NCBI RefSeq assembly: GCF_900343125.1
Contig: NZ_OPYL01000002.1
Location: 248,001 to 312,000 of the forward strand
From: Dysgonomonas sp. Marseille-P4361
Lineage (GTDB): Bacteria; Bacteroidota; Bacteroidia; Bacteroidales; Dysgonomonadaceae
Length of the DNA: 64,000 nt
Reading direction: 5' to 3'
Shown here piece by piece: positions 7,814 to 17,117 of the stretch (the stretch's first letter is position 1; every line of letters starts with the position of its first letter). A program made the position numbers and the translations under genes. Under the pieces are notes generated by a model. It was given only the letters and a program-made list of their open reading frames with translations, searched no databases and had not been told where the DNA came from.

Positions 7814-9292
7814 CTATAATTTGTAAGTGAGCATGAGCCTGCTTTCGTAAGTTTGGGAAAACACATTATCAAAATAACGATAGTTCGTGTCGCGGGTATA
7901 GTTGTAAAATATACTACTCAAATAGAGTTGCTTCCTTAACTTGAGGTCAGCTCTAAGGCTTATTGCATGAAGTATAGCCTGCGAACGGTCTCCTTGATAA
8001 TTGAACTCATGCACATCTATTGTACTCCAATCTATATCTTGAGGATATCCCTTCCATGTAAACATTCTATATACTTCGTAATTGCCCGAAATGCTAAATT
8101 TGTCTTTGTATGCAGTGTTGAATCCTATTTTAGAACTAAAGCCACTGGCAAGATTATAGTTTCGCATATCTACAACATAATGGTCGCTTAACGATCCTCC
8201 CAGCAGAACTAAATTTGTATGTAAAAAAGCATCAAAACTAAATCGTTTGGTTCTATTGCTTTTGTATATAAAGCCAAGTCCCATAGAGGCCGGAGTACAA
8301 AATTTGTAAGGGATTTTGCCCGATGTTTTAGATATAGTATCAGAGTCGTAATAGTCGAAATGCTGATAGAATCCTAAACTAAGGAAGTCTTTTTCTGTTT
8401 CTACAAGATCCGTGACAAATAGTCTACCCACTATATTGAGTTGACTGAGAATTGGTTGAGAACTGTGAATGTTCAGATTGCTTTTGAAAGTAAAATAATC
8501 ATAAGGCTTCTCGTTCTCAGACGAGAAGCGATCTCCGTATTCAATATTAATATCAATAGCAGCTCCTACACCCTTGTCTAAAATAGGCTCTTTAAACTCA
8601 AGTGCTCTAACTCCGGCCGCTATTTCTACACTGACGTCAGGCACGCCGAATTGTTTTCCGCTTGTAGGTCTTTTTCTCCATGCGTCACCACTAATTATGC
8701 GGCTTAATCCTCGTGTAGGGGCTATCAGAAAGCCTGAAAATTCTCTTCCAAATCGATCAGCTCCCGTTAATCTGTCATCCAACACTAAATCAGAAGCTCT
8801 GTACAGGACTTCACCCAAAGCAAGACCTCCTATTGGAGTAGCAACGATATCATTAATAGAAGGATACTCATTCTCAAGAAACAGCTCCCACATGGCACTT
8901 CCTCCAAAGGCGAAAGCTCCTGATTCCCAGAAGTTGTATCCGTTCGACCTTGCCGAGTTAAAGTACAAACTACCATGGTAAGGGTGTAAGAACATATTTG
9001 TTCCCATCTGATCATTATCCCAGACAAAGCCTTTTTTGAGGTTCTTTTTTATTGTATGTATATTTATATAGGCAAATTCAGCTTCCAGAACATACCTGTC
9101 AAAAGCCCATAATCCCATATTCATGCCAACAATTTTAGATGTAGCCAGCCATCCTTTTTTCTGCGAATAGTGAGCTATATCAGTAGAATCGGGAGGTTTA
9201 GGCATTGCGACTTGTTTGCGAATAGCAAACTGAGCTTGAACTGATAATGATATGAAAAGTATAATGAAGATTAATTGTATTCTGTTTTGCAT
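7814..9292 (-). CDS. DUF3943-domain outer-membrane-associated protein
   Basis: 492 residues from the ATG at 9292 (MQNRIQLIFIILFISLSVQAQ, a signal peptide). A longer frame reaches back to 9352, but a promoter element at 9328-9335 lies inside that extension, so 9292 is the better start. Residues about 60-190 match DUF3943: WDNDQMGTNMFLHPYHGSLYFNSARSNGYNFWESGAFAFGGSAMWELF, then TPIGGLALGEVLYR and ADRFGREFSGFLIAPTRGLSRI. The rest alternates aromatic strands and ends ESRLMLTYKL, as in an outer-membrane barrel. Function unknown. Confidence 0.85.
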   Translation of the reverse strand: MQNRIQLIFIILFISLSVQAQFAIRKQVAMPKPPDSTDIAHYSQKKGWLATSKIVGMNMGLWAFDRYVLEAEFAYINIHTIKKNLKKGFVWDNDQMGTNMFLHPYHGSLYFNSARSNGYNFWESGAFAFGGSAMWELFLENEYPSINDIVATPIGGLALGEVLYRASDLVLDDRLTGADRFGREFSGFLIAPTRGLSRIISGDAWRKRPTSGKQFGVPDVSVEIAAGVRALEFKEPILDKGVGAAIDINIEYGDRFSSENEKPYDYFTFKSNLNIHSSQPILSQLNIVGRLFVTDLVETEKDFLSLGFYQHFDYYDSDTISKTSGKIPYKFCTPASMGLGFIYKSNRTKRFSFDAFLHTNLVLLGGSLSDHYVVDMRNYNLASGFSSKIGFNTAYKDKFSISGNYEVYRMFTWKGYPQDIDWSTIDVHEFNYQGDRSQAILHAISLRADLKLRKQLYLSSIFYNYTRDTNYRYFDNVFSQTYESRLMLTYKL

Positions 9293-9327
9293 GAATAATA
9301 AACCAAAGAGTAAATGTAAATTAGAAA

Positions 9328-9335
9328 CAAAGATA
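9328..9335 (-). promoter_or_regulatory. -7 promoter element for the DUF3943 gene (TATCTTTG)
   Basis: Minus-strand TATCTTTG ends 36 bp before the ATG at 9292 and decides between the two possible starts. Confidence 0.55.
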
Positions 9336-9433
9336 ATTTTATAAATGAACAAACGAACTGTATTAAGATCGGTTAATCATATTCTCACTAAACAATAACT
9401 GAAGAATAAAAGTTGTATTTAAGTATAATTTTC

Positions 9434-9441
9434 TAATTTTG
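9434..9441 (+). promoter_or_regulatory. -7 promoter element for crcB (TAATTTTG), nearly leaderless
   Basis: TAATTTTG ends only 5 nt before the first ATG (9447) and 11 nt before the second (9453). The predicted transcript would start on or a few nt before the start codon. Confidence 0.5.
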
Positions 9442-9446
9442 ACGAT

Positions 9447-9806
9447 ATGTTGATGAAGCAGATTTTGTTAGTGGCTACAGGTGGTGCTGTTGGAAGCGTT
9501 GTCCGTTTCCTTACATCCTACTTTGTTGTAAGGATTGAGACCTTTACTTTCCCCGTAGCTACTTTTATTGTCAATATATTAGGTTGTTTTTGTATTGGAA
9601 TATTTACAACCCTCTTCCCCGAAAATAATCTTCGATTCTTGCTTATTGCAGGGTTTTGTGGCGGATTTACCACTTTCTCAACCTTTGCAAATGAAACCTT
9701 AACTCTGATAAATAACAACCAAATACCCTTGGCAATTGTTTATGTAGTACTGAGTTGTGTAGTCGGACTCGGAGCTGTTTGGTTGGGTATGTACCTGGCT
9801 AAATAA
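9447..9806 (+). CDS. crcB: Fluoride ion channel FluC/CrcB
   Basis: 119 residues with four membrane segments, the normal size. GGAVGSVVRFLTSY at the N-terminus, the NILGCFCIGIF helix and GFCGGFTTFSTFANE are the family signatures; the last carries the TTFST phenylalanine-box and sodium-site region. The protein dimerises in the inner membrane in dual topology and lets fluoride leave the cell. Two starts are possible (9447 MLMK and 9453 MKQ); the -7 element supports 9447 as a leaderless or near-leaderless start. No fluoride riboswitch fits upstream because the leader is too short. Confidence 0.92.
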   Translation: MLMKQILLVATGGAVGSVVRFLTSYFVVRIETFTFPVATFIVNILGCFCIGIFTTLFPENNLRFLLIAGFCGGFTTFSTFANETLTLINNNQIPLAIVYVVLSCVVGLGAVWLGMYLAK

Positions 9807-9896
9807 AAACGTAATTTCGATAATTTAACTTTTGTTCGTAGAGAATTCTCTCCTCTATTGCATCTATATAATAATAGCACAATAAATTTTCAAGAT

Positions 9897-12800
9897 ATGA
9901 AAAAATATTTCTTTACTAGTCTAGTATTTCTTTTAAGCATTTTAACTATGTCAGCACAAACTTCAAATAACAGATACGATAAAGAATGGGAGGAGGTGAC
10001 CAAACTGGAAGAAGAAAGCCTGCCTCAGTCTGCAACCGAAAAAGTAAATATAATACTTGACAGAGCAATAGCCGATAAAAATATAACACAAGCCATAAAG
10101 GCATATTTATATATTCATAAATATGCAGCTGCGATTGATATTGAAAACCGGGGAACAATATTCCAGGATTTTAAAAAATTATTGAATGCAACAGATCAAG
10201 AGCAGGAGAAAGCTCTTTTGCACTCAATGCTTGCCGAATTATACATGAGTTACTATCAGGCTGATAGTTGGAATATAAATCAACGGACAAATTTATCAGA
10301 TTTTGTTCCTGAAGACATAAAAGAATGGACTCCAAATATCTTTAAAGAAAAGGTTATATCTCATCTAAAACTTTCGGTGGATAATGGGGAAGAACTGAAA
10401 AGGTACAAATCAAAAGATTATTATGATATTATAAAATTAGGAACAGTATCTGATAAATATTATCCTACATTGTATGACTTTTTGATGATGCGTGCAATAG
10501 AGATTAGTAAAGGCTTAGTGCGTATGCAAAATCAAGAATTTGATTTGCCGCAAGTCAATCTTAAAGCAGAGAATATAGCTGTGCCAGCCGATGAATATCT
10601 CAAGTTGGATATCAAGTCTGGAGATGATAATCGGTTTATTATATTTCAGTTTTATAGTGACTATTTGAAAGATTTAAGAGATCGTAGCCTGCTTCCTACT
10701 ATTATTCTGACAGATATTGATAGAGTAAGCATTTTAGCCGACCTATCAAATTCTTTCTCCGACGAAGAGGTGACAAATTCGTATATCAAATTATATGAAG
10801 AATATAAGAAGGATGAAACTTCTGTAGAAATAATCGCAAAAATAGTAGATTCTTTTAATTATACAGATGAAGGAGAAAGCGTTAGAAATGAACGCATATA
10901 TAATTGGTTGACGAAAGGGATTAACGAATATCCTGGCTATTATGCAATTAATATTCTTAAAGAAAGATTGAATTCTTTAGAGAGACCTCAATTGAATATT
11001 GTTGGTGCTGATTTGTATTACCCCGATAAGAAAATGGAATTAAGCATTATTCATCAGAATATTCAAAATGCAGCGATTCAGCCTAATTTTAATTTATATA
11101 AGATAGATAACAGTACATTTAGTTTAATCAAGAATTATGCATTGGATCTTGTATCTGAAAAAACATATAATCCGGATACTCTAAAGGTTAACTTAGATAA
11201 ATTACCTATAGGTCGTTATGTCTTTAGTTCGTTGGTAGAGGATGAACTAAAAGATGTAAAAAATGAATATAACCAATCTAAACAAAATAGATTGGATTTT
11301 ATAGTTTCCAGATTATCTTCCTTTTCAAGGAATAGCAGTAAGGATGAATTTGAAATATTTGTAGTAGATTACTTAACCGGAAAGCCTGTAGAAGGTGCTA
11401 CTGTAAAGATATACACAGATAACTACAACGAAGAAGCTAAGCTACTATCTACGCTTAAAACAAATAGTATAGGGCAAGTTATCTATAAAAAAGACGCTGA
11501 TAATAAAGATAATATAGTCTATGAAGTAGCTCTTGGCAATGACTCAAACCTTAAAAGTGAAAGGTTGTTTGCTCAAAAATATAAATGGAATGTGCAAAAT
11601 ACAACGCAAGAGAATCTATTGACATCTACTGTTTTGATAGACAGAAATATATATCGTCCGGGGCAGACAGTCTATTTCAAAGCTATTGTACTAGGAAAAG
11701 ACTCATCTGTGGTGGCGAATAAACAAGTGACAGCTAAGTTATACAATGCAAACAGAGAAGTTGTCTCTGAAAAGATGTTACGTACGAACGAGTTTGGTTC
11801 TGTATCAGATAATTTTGTCCTGCCTAAAACAGGCTTGCTTGGAAGCTATAGTTTGGAAGTTGAACAAGGTGTGGCATATTTAAAGGTAGAAGAATATAAA
11901 CGTCCTACATTTGAAATTACTTTTGATAAAGTAGAAAAAACATATACTTTCGGAGAAGAAGTAACGATAAAGGGCTTTGCTAAGAACTTTTCAGGAATAA
12001 GTCTGCAAGATGCAAATGTAGAATATTCAATCTACAGAGAACAATTCAGTCTTTGGCCTTGGCGCTCGGGAAGTAAAACACATATAAAGAATGATGTAGT
12101 GAAAACGAAAGAGGACGGATCTTTCGAGATAAGTTTCACTCCTGAGTCGGGAGATGGGAATAGTCCTCTTTTCAGACGTAAGAGTAAAAATTTGTATGTG
12201 TTTAGTATTTCAGCAAACGTTACGGATGTTAATGGAGAAACTCAGTCCAATACTTTTTCGCTTACTGTAGGTGATGTGTCAATGGTAATTAATATCGATA
12301 TTCCAGAGCAGATTGAGAAAACAAGCGAATATAAATTCGAGATTACAGCACAAAACTTGCAATCTAAAGAGATAGAGTCGTCAGGAACCTATACCTTATA
12401 CAAGCTGAATGATGAGGATTCTATCCAAGGTAAAGCATTGAATGGTACATTTACAACCGGATTTCAAAAAGATATTGCGGAGCGAATGAAGGTATTACCT
12501 TCCGGAAAATATAGATTGGAAGTTAAGGCTTATGATGATAAGAAAAATGAGATTGTAGAAGATAAAAACTTTGTTCTTTATTCTTATAAAGATAAGAAGC
12601 CACCCATTAAGACTCACGAATGGCTAATAGAGAAGAATACTAAATTTGGAAACAAGCCTGTAGAAATTATTTACGGAACGACAGATAAACCTGCATATGT
12701 CCTATATCAACTGACGAATAATGAAAAAACATTCGAGAGTAGATTTATTAAGTTGGATGATTCGAACCATATATTTACTATTCCGTACAAAGAAGAATAT

Positions 12801-15800
12801 GGTGATGGTATAAAAATGTCTTTGACTTCTGTACGGGAAGGAGAGTTATATAATCAAAGTATTTCTCTAAGTAAAGAAGAGCAACAAAAGGATAGTAAAT
12901 TGAATGTCAAACTGGAAGTCTTTCGTGATAAGTTGCGTCCCGGAGAAGAAGAGACTTGGACTATTTCGGTAAAAGATACTACTTCGAATGCGGTATCTGC
13001 TGAAATATTAGCTTCTATGTACGATACATCGTTGGATAAACTCTATCCATATACAGCGTGGAATCTACACTATCCTCAGATATATAAAGAATATGTTTAT
13101 CCTGTATTCTTTCAGTTTGCTAGGTATGATAAAAACGTGTTTAAATACTTCAGACTGGATACAAAAAAGAATGGATTACAAACGATAGATAGATCTATAG
13201 ATGCAATATTCTGGTATGGATATCTGAATTATTATAGAGATGCAAAGCTGTCAGGAGGATTATTTTCTGATAATTCAGGTTCTGTTGGAGGAAATAGATA
13301 TTTTGGTGGACGTTTAGCAAGAGCTATGGTAGGCTCAACTGCTGTTGTTGCTCAAGAAAATGGAGCTATGACAAAATCAAGTGCAAATATTATGCTTAGA
13401 GGAGTAAATTCTGCTGAAAGTGCAGGGCGTTTCGCATTAGATGAAGTTTTAGTTGCAGACGAAAGTGTAGCTTTTGACGAAGCTCCTGTTATGCCGGAGA
13501 CTAGTGCCGGACAAGCACCTCAAATACGTCAGAATTTTGCAGAGACAGCATTTTTCTATCCATCCTTACGCACGAATGAAAAAGGCGAGACTTTAATCGC
13601 ATTCACCGTTCCCGAAAGTAATACCACTTGGCGATTCAGAGCTTTAGCTCATAACAAAGAAGGTAAAGTGGGTACATTAGAAAAATTGGTTCTGAGTCAG
13701 AAGGAATTGATGGTGACTCCGAATATGCCTCGGTTTGTTCGTCAGGGAGATAAAACGAGCATTTCAACGAAAATATCCAATCTGTCCGAAAAACAACTAT
13801 CTGGAGAAGTCTCAATAGAGTTCTTTGACCCAATGACAGAAGAGCTAATCAGTTTAAATATTAGTAATCAAAAACAAACATTCTCTCTTGAAAAAGAAGC
13901 ATCAACTTCGGTAGATTGGGCTTTTGATGTGCCTGAAAATGTAGAGATGATTGGTTGTCGTATTGTTGCCGGAAATAATGAATTCAGCGATGGAGAACAG
14001 CATGTCCTGGCTGTGTTATCTAATAGAATGCTGGTAACAGAGAGTCTGCCAATTGATATGCCAAAAGCAGGATCTAAGACTTTTGTTCTTGATAAATTAT
14101 ATAACAAAAAATCAGCTTCGTTAGAAAACTATAAACTAACCTTAGAGTATGCTGCTAATCCTGCTTGGTATGCTGTGCAGGCTCTACCGGTGATAAGTAA
14201 TCCTACTAATGAGAATGCTGTGAATTGGTTTGCCAGCTATTATGTAAATACCTTAGGTGCATCAATTGTGAAGCAATATCCTAAAGTGGCTGCAATGATT
14301 AAAAATTGGACAAACAGAGGTGGTAATGAACAAACATTGCTCTCAAAGTTAAATAAAAATGAAGAGCTAAAGACTGTCTTACTCGAAGAAACTCCTTGGG
14401 TTTTAGATGCTCAGACAGAAGAAGATCAAATGCATCGACTTTCTTTGTTATTCGATTTGAACAACTCAAAACAATTGACTGATGTAGCTACTGCTAAATT
14501 AAAAGAACTGCAAAACAATACTGGTGGTTGGAGCTGGTATAAAGATATGTATCCTAGCCGCAGTATAACACAGTATATTCTTTATGGATACGCAAAGTTG
14601 CAATTAGTAGGGAAGGTAGAATATCCCGAATCTATTAAACGGATGCAAATGGATGGATTGAAATATATAGACAGTAAGATTTTGGAAGATTTCAATCAAT
14701 TGAAGAAATACAATAAAGATTGGGAGAAAATAACTTCTGTCTCAACGAACCAATTAGAATTTGCATACGTAAGATCTTACTATAGAGATATTCCAATCTC
14801 TCAGGAGACAAGAGAAGCCGAACGTTTTTATACAACAGTAGCTAGTAAGAATTGGACAAAATTTGGTTTGTACGAAAGAGCTATCTTGTCAATTGTTTTA
14901 AACCGAAACGGAGAAAAAGAGTTAGCCAATAAGATTGTTAAATCGATAAGAGAACATGCTGTTCAAAATGATAAATTGGGTATGTATTGGCCAAACAATC
15001 GAGGTAATGTATTTATGTCGATGTCGGCAGTGTCAACTCATTTATTTCTGATGGAGGCTTTACAAGAAAATGGAGCATCTGAATCTGAAATGGATGCGAT
15101 GAAACGTTGGTTGTTGGCTCAGAAAAAGACTCAGATATGGGAATCAACTCATGCTACAATAGATGCTATAAGCATGTTGTTGAGTACAGGTTCTGATTGG
15201 TTCTCAGGTGAGAACAATAGTTCTATTAAGATTGGAAATATTGTAGTTGATCCGGGAAATAAAGAAACGGGTACAGGTTACTTCAAGCAAGTTTGGAATA
15301 AATCAGAAATCAATAACCAAATGGGCAAGGTTGAGATTGAAACTTCCAAACCTACACCTTCTTACGGAGCTTTATACTGGCAATATTATGAAGATCTAGA
15401 TAAAATAGAACAGCAAAAAGGAGATCTGAATATTGAGAAGCAACTCTTTAAAGAAGAAAAATCGAATACAGGCAAAGAATTGGTGCTCCTAAAAGATGGT
15501 AGTACCTTGGAAGTCGGGGATAAAGTAATGATCAGACTGACAATACGAGTAGATCAGAATATGAAGTTTGTTCATATCAAAGATATGCGTGCTTCTTGTT
15601 TCGAACCAGAGCAAACAATCTCAGGCATTAAGTGGAGTAATAGTTTGATTTATTACCAAACACCGAGAGATGCTTCGACTAATTATTATTTCGACCATCT
15701 ACCAAAAGGAACTTATGTCTTGGAATATCCGGTCTATGTAAATCGTAGTGGAGAATACTCTAATGGAATAACGACTATACAATGTCTTTACGCACCAGAG

Positions 15801-15848
15801 TATATTTCGCATACAAAAGGAATAAATATTATAGTAAAAGATAAGTAA
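9897..15848 (+). CDS. Bacterial alpha-2-macroglobulin-family protein (thioester motif absent)
   Basis: 1983 residues from ATG 9897 (MKKYFFTSLVFLLSILTMSAQ, signal peptide); the upstream in-frame ATG at 9858 would bury that signal. NIYRPGQTVYFKAIVLG near residue 580 is the MG2 (A2M_N) signature, followed by EEYKRPTFEITF. TVPESNTTWRFRALAHNKEGKVG near 1240 is the core A2M signature, and NNTGGWSWYKDMYPSRSITQYIL near 1540 belongs to the alpha/alpha-toroid. The reactive CxEQ thioester is missing; the site reads NPTNENAVNW. A bait-region segment near residue 1165 (ANIMLRGVNSAESAGR) resembles a SusC-type TonB plug. A periplasmic or surface protease trap is likely. The stop overlaps the next start (TAATG). 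Confidence 0.9.
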   Translation: MKKYFFTSLVFLLSILTMSAQTSNNRYDKEWEEVTKLEEESLPQSATEKVNIILDRAIADKNITQAIKAYLYIHKYAAAIDIENRGTIFQDFKKLLNATDQEQEKALLHSMLAELYMSYYQADSWNINQRTNLSDFVPEDIKEWTPNIFKEKVISHLKLSVDNGEELKRYKSKDYYDIIKLGTVSDKYYPTLYDFLMMRAIEISKGLVRMQNQEFDLPQVNLKAENIAVPADEYLKLDIKSGDDNRFIIFQFYSDYLKDLRDRSLLPTIILTDIDRVSILADLSNSFSDEEVTNSYIKLYEEYKKDETSVEIIAKIVDSFNYTDEGESVRNERIYNWLTKGINEYPGYYAINILKERLNSLERPQLNIVGADLYYPDKKMELSIIHQNIQNAAIQPNFNLYKIDNSTFSLIKNYALDLVSEKTYNPDTLKVNLDKLPIGRYVFSSLVEDELKDVKNEYNQSKQNRLDFIVSRLSSFSRNSSKDEFEIFVVDYLTGKPVEGATVKIYTDNYNEEAKLLSTLKTNSIGQVIYKKDADNKDNIVYEVALGNDSNLKSERLFAQKYKWNVQNTTQENLLTSTVLIDRNIYRPGQTVYFKAIVLGKDSSVVANKQVTAKLYNANREVVSEKMLRTNEFGSVSDNFVLPKTGLLGSYSLEVEQGVAYLKVEEYKRPTFEITFDKVEKTYTFGEEVTIKGFAKNFSGISLQDANVEYSIYREQFSLWPWRSGSKTHIKNDVVKTKEDGSFEISFTPESGDGNSPLFRRKSKNLYVFSISANVTDVNGETQSNTFSLTVGDVSMVINIDIPEQIEKTSEYKFEITAQNLQSKEIESSGTYTLYKLNDEDSIQGKALNGTFTTGFQKDIAERMKVLPSGKYRLEVKAYDDKKNEIVEDKNFVLYSYKDKKPPIKTHEWLIEKNTKFGNKPVEIIYGTTDKPAYVLYQLTNNEKTFESRFIKLDDSNHIFTIPYKEEYGDGIKMSLTSVREGELYNQSISLSKEEQQKDSKLNVKLEVFRDKLRPGEEETWTISVKDTTSNAVSAEILASMYDTSLDKLYPYTAWNLHYPQIYKEYVYPVFFQFARYDKNVFKYFRLDTKKNGLQTIDRSIDAIFWYGYLNYYRDAKLSGGLFSDNSGSVGGNRYFGGRLARAMVGSTAVVAQENGAMTKSSANIMLRGVNSAESAGRFALDEVLVADESVAFDEAPVMPETSAGQAPQIRQNFAETAFFYPSLRTNEKGETLIAFTVPESNTTWRFRALAHNKEGKVGTLEKLVLSQKELMVTPNMPRFVRQGDKTSISTKISNLSEKQLSGEVSIEFFDPMTEELISLNISNQKQTFSLEKEASTSVDWAFDVPENVEMIGCRIVAGNNEFSDGEQHVLAVLSNRMLVTESLPIDMPKAGSKTFVLDKLYNKKSASLENYKLTLEYAANPAWYAVQALPVISNPTNENAVNWFASYYVNTLGASIVKQYPKVAAMIKNWTNRGGNEQTLLSKLNKNEELKTVLLEETPWVLDAQTEEDQMHRLSLLFDLNNSKQLTDVATAKLKELQNNTGGWSWYKDMYPSRSITQYILYGYAKLQLVGKVEYPESIKRMQMDGLKYIDSKILEDFNQLKKYNKDWEKITSVSTNQLEFAYVRSYYRDIPISQETREAERFYTTVASKNWTKFGLYERAILSIVLNRNGEKELANKIVKSIREHAVQNDKLGMYWPNNRGNVFMSMSAVSTHLFLMEALQENGASESEMDAMKRWLLAQKKTQIWESTHATIDAISMLLSTGSDWFSGENNSSIKIGNIVVDPGNKETGTGYFKQVWNKSEINNQMGKVEIETSKPTPSYGALYWQYYEDLDKIEQQKGDLNIEKQLFKEEKSNTGKELVLLKDGSTLEVGDKVMIRLTIRVDQNMKFVHIKDMRASCFEPEQTISGIKWSNSLIYYQTPRDASTNYYFDHLPKGTYVLEYPVYVNRSGEYSNGITTIQCLYAPEYISHTKGINIIVKDK

Positions 15849-16489
15849 TGAGAAGGTCTGTTTTTTTAGTATTTCTATTTATTATTCCTTTACTCACGAT
15901 GTGTGGAAATGCTGCTGAAAATAAGAGAGAAGGAGAACGGGTCGATAAAGAGTTGATCGAGAGGCAGGCTCTTCTCTCACGTCTCAGAGCGAAAGCTGAT
16001 ACGGCTAAAACATATAGTGAAAAGAAAGGTATGAATACGAATTATTGTATTTTAATCGATTTTAGTATTCATTCCGGAAAGAATCGTTTCTTTGTATGGG
16101 ACTTTAAGAAAGATACTGTAAAATATGAAGGCTTGTGTTGTCATGGATATGGTCAACAAAGCACCCAAAAGACGCCGGTTTTTAGTAATGTCGAAGGAAG
16201 CTATTGTTCTTCATTAGGCAAATATAGAGTAGGAGCGAGGGCTTACAGCAAATGGGGAATAAATGTTCACTACAAGATGCATGGTCTGGAAAAGACAAAC
16301 AACAATGCTTTCAAAAGGTGGATTGTCCTTCATTCTCATACGCCTATGCCAAGTAAAGAAATTTATCCACATCATTTACCTCTAGGTTGGAGTCAGGGAT
16401 GCCCGGTGATAAATGATGATTTGATGAGGAAACTGGATGCCTTGTTTAAGGGAGAAACGAAGCCGATGTTGCTTTGGATATATATTTAG
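15848..16489 (+). CDS. YkuD_2-type L,D-transpeptidase-like protein
   Basis: 213 residues with an N-terminal hydrophobic signal ending LLTMCG; the cysteine could be lipidated, but the lipobox is poor. The catalytic region matches PF13645 (YkuD_2): FSIHSGKNRFFVWDF, then LHSHTPMP (His about 162-164) and SQGCPVIND with Cys185 as the likely nucleophile. Canonical L,D-transpeptidases use SHGC; SQGC is typical of this subfamily. The expected role is peptidoglycan cross-linking or anchoring in the periplasm, though activity of YkuD_2 proteins is poorly established. Its ATG overlaps the A2M stop by one base, so the two are translationally coupled. Confidence 0.85.
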   Translation: MRRSVFLVFLFIIPLLTMCGNAAENKREGERVDKELIERQALLSRLRAKADTAKTYSEKKGMNTNYCILIDFSIHSGKNRFFVWDFKKDTVKYEGLCCHGYGQQSTQKTPVFSNVEGSYCSSLGKYRVGARAYSKWGINVHYKMHGLEKTNNNAFKRWIVLHSHTPMPSKEIYPHHLPLGWSQGCPVINDDLMRKLDALFKGETKPMLLWIYI

Positions 16490-16568
16490 AGTGGGTATCT
16501 ATAGCGGAGACCATATGATCAAAATATGTAAAATGTTATAAAAAGACGAATAAATTATTTTTTATTAC

Positions 16569-16576
16569 TATTTTTG
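16569..16576 (+). promoter_or_regulatory. -7 promoter element for the DUF1573 gene (TATTTTTG)
   Basis: TATTTTTG matches TAnnTTTG and precedes the ATG at 16646 by about 70 bp, giving a leader of about 65 nt. Confidence 0.4.
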
Positions 16577-16645
16577 TAGAACAGATTAATAACAAAACTA
16601 TAGTCAGAACTACATTTTTTAGTGTAAATATTTAGAATTGCTAAG

Positions 16646-17044
16646 ATGAAAAAGATTGTTTTTATATTATTTGCTTTGGTGCTATCAACTAGTTTAGTAG
16701 TTGCTCAAAGTGCAAAAAAAGAACCAAAAGTAGAATTTAAGAAAAGTTCTCACGATTTTGGTAAGGTTGCAGAAAGTTCTAAAACTGTGACTTGCGAATT
16801 CACATTTAAAAATATAGGCTCAGCTCCATTTTTGATCCAACGTGTACAAGCTAGTTGTGGATGTACAACTCCTGAATATACAAACGAACCAGTATTGCCG
16901 GGTAAAGAAGGAAAAATCAAAGTTTCTTATTCTACTACAGGACGTCCGGGTACATTTAGTAAAGATATTCACGTTTTCTCAAATGTTGCAGATACTGTAT
17001 ACCGTTTGACGATAAAAGGTGAAGTCTTGAGAGACAGAAAGTAA
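16646..17044 (+). CDS. DUF1573-domain secreted protein
   Basis: 132 residues: signal peptide MKKIVFILFALVLSTSLVVAQ followed by one DUF1573 domain (KSSHDFGKVAESSKTVTCEFTFKNIGSAPFLI, then ASCGCTTPEY, GKIKVSYSTTGRPGTFSKDIHVFSN). The domain is an Ig-like (ASPM/SPD-2/Hydin-type) fold common in Bacteroidota, with a conserved CGC pair. Function is unknown; periplasmic or surface location is inferred from the signal peptide. Single gene closed by a strong hairpin. Confidence 0.9.
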   Translation: MKKIVFILFALVLSTSLVVAQSAKKEPKVEFKKSSHDFGKVAESSKTVTCEFTFKNIGSAPFLIQRVQASCGCTTPEYTNEPVLPGKEGKIKVSYSTTGRPGTFSKDIHVFSNVADTVYRLTIKGEVLRDRK

Positions 17045-17063
17045 TAAGCCGCACAAATAAAAG

Positions 17064-17097
17064 AAAAAGGATATATCAACTTTGATATATCCTTTTT
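17064..17097. terminator. Bidirectional terminator between DUF1573 and uvrD-like genes
   Basis: Fifteen-bp perfect stem (AAAAAGGATATATCA and its complement) with a 4-nt loop; A and T runs on the two sides give a U-tail in both directions for the convergent genes. Confidence 0.85.
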
Positions 17098-17117
17098 AAT
17101 TTTAGGGCACTATTGTT

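Noticed and set aside
9840-9851. Perfect 12-bp palindrome AGAGAATTCTCT before the A2M gene
   Set aside because: Short, with no second copy seen near other promoters; chance is reasonable, though an operator is possible.
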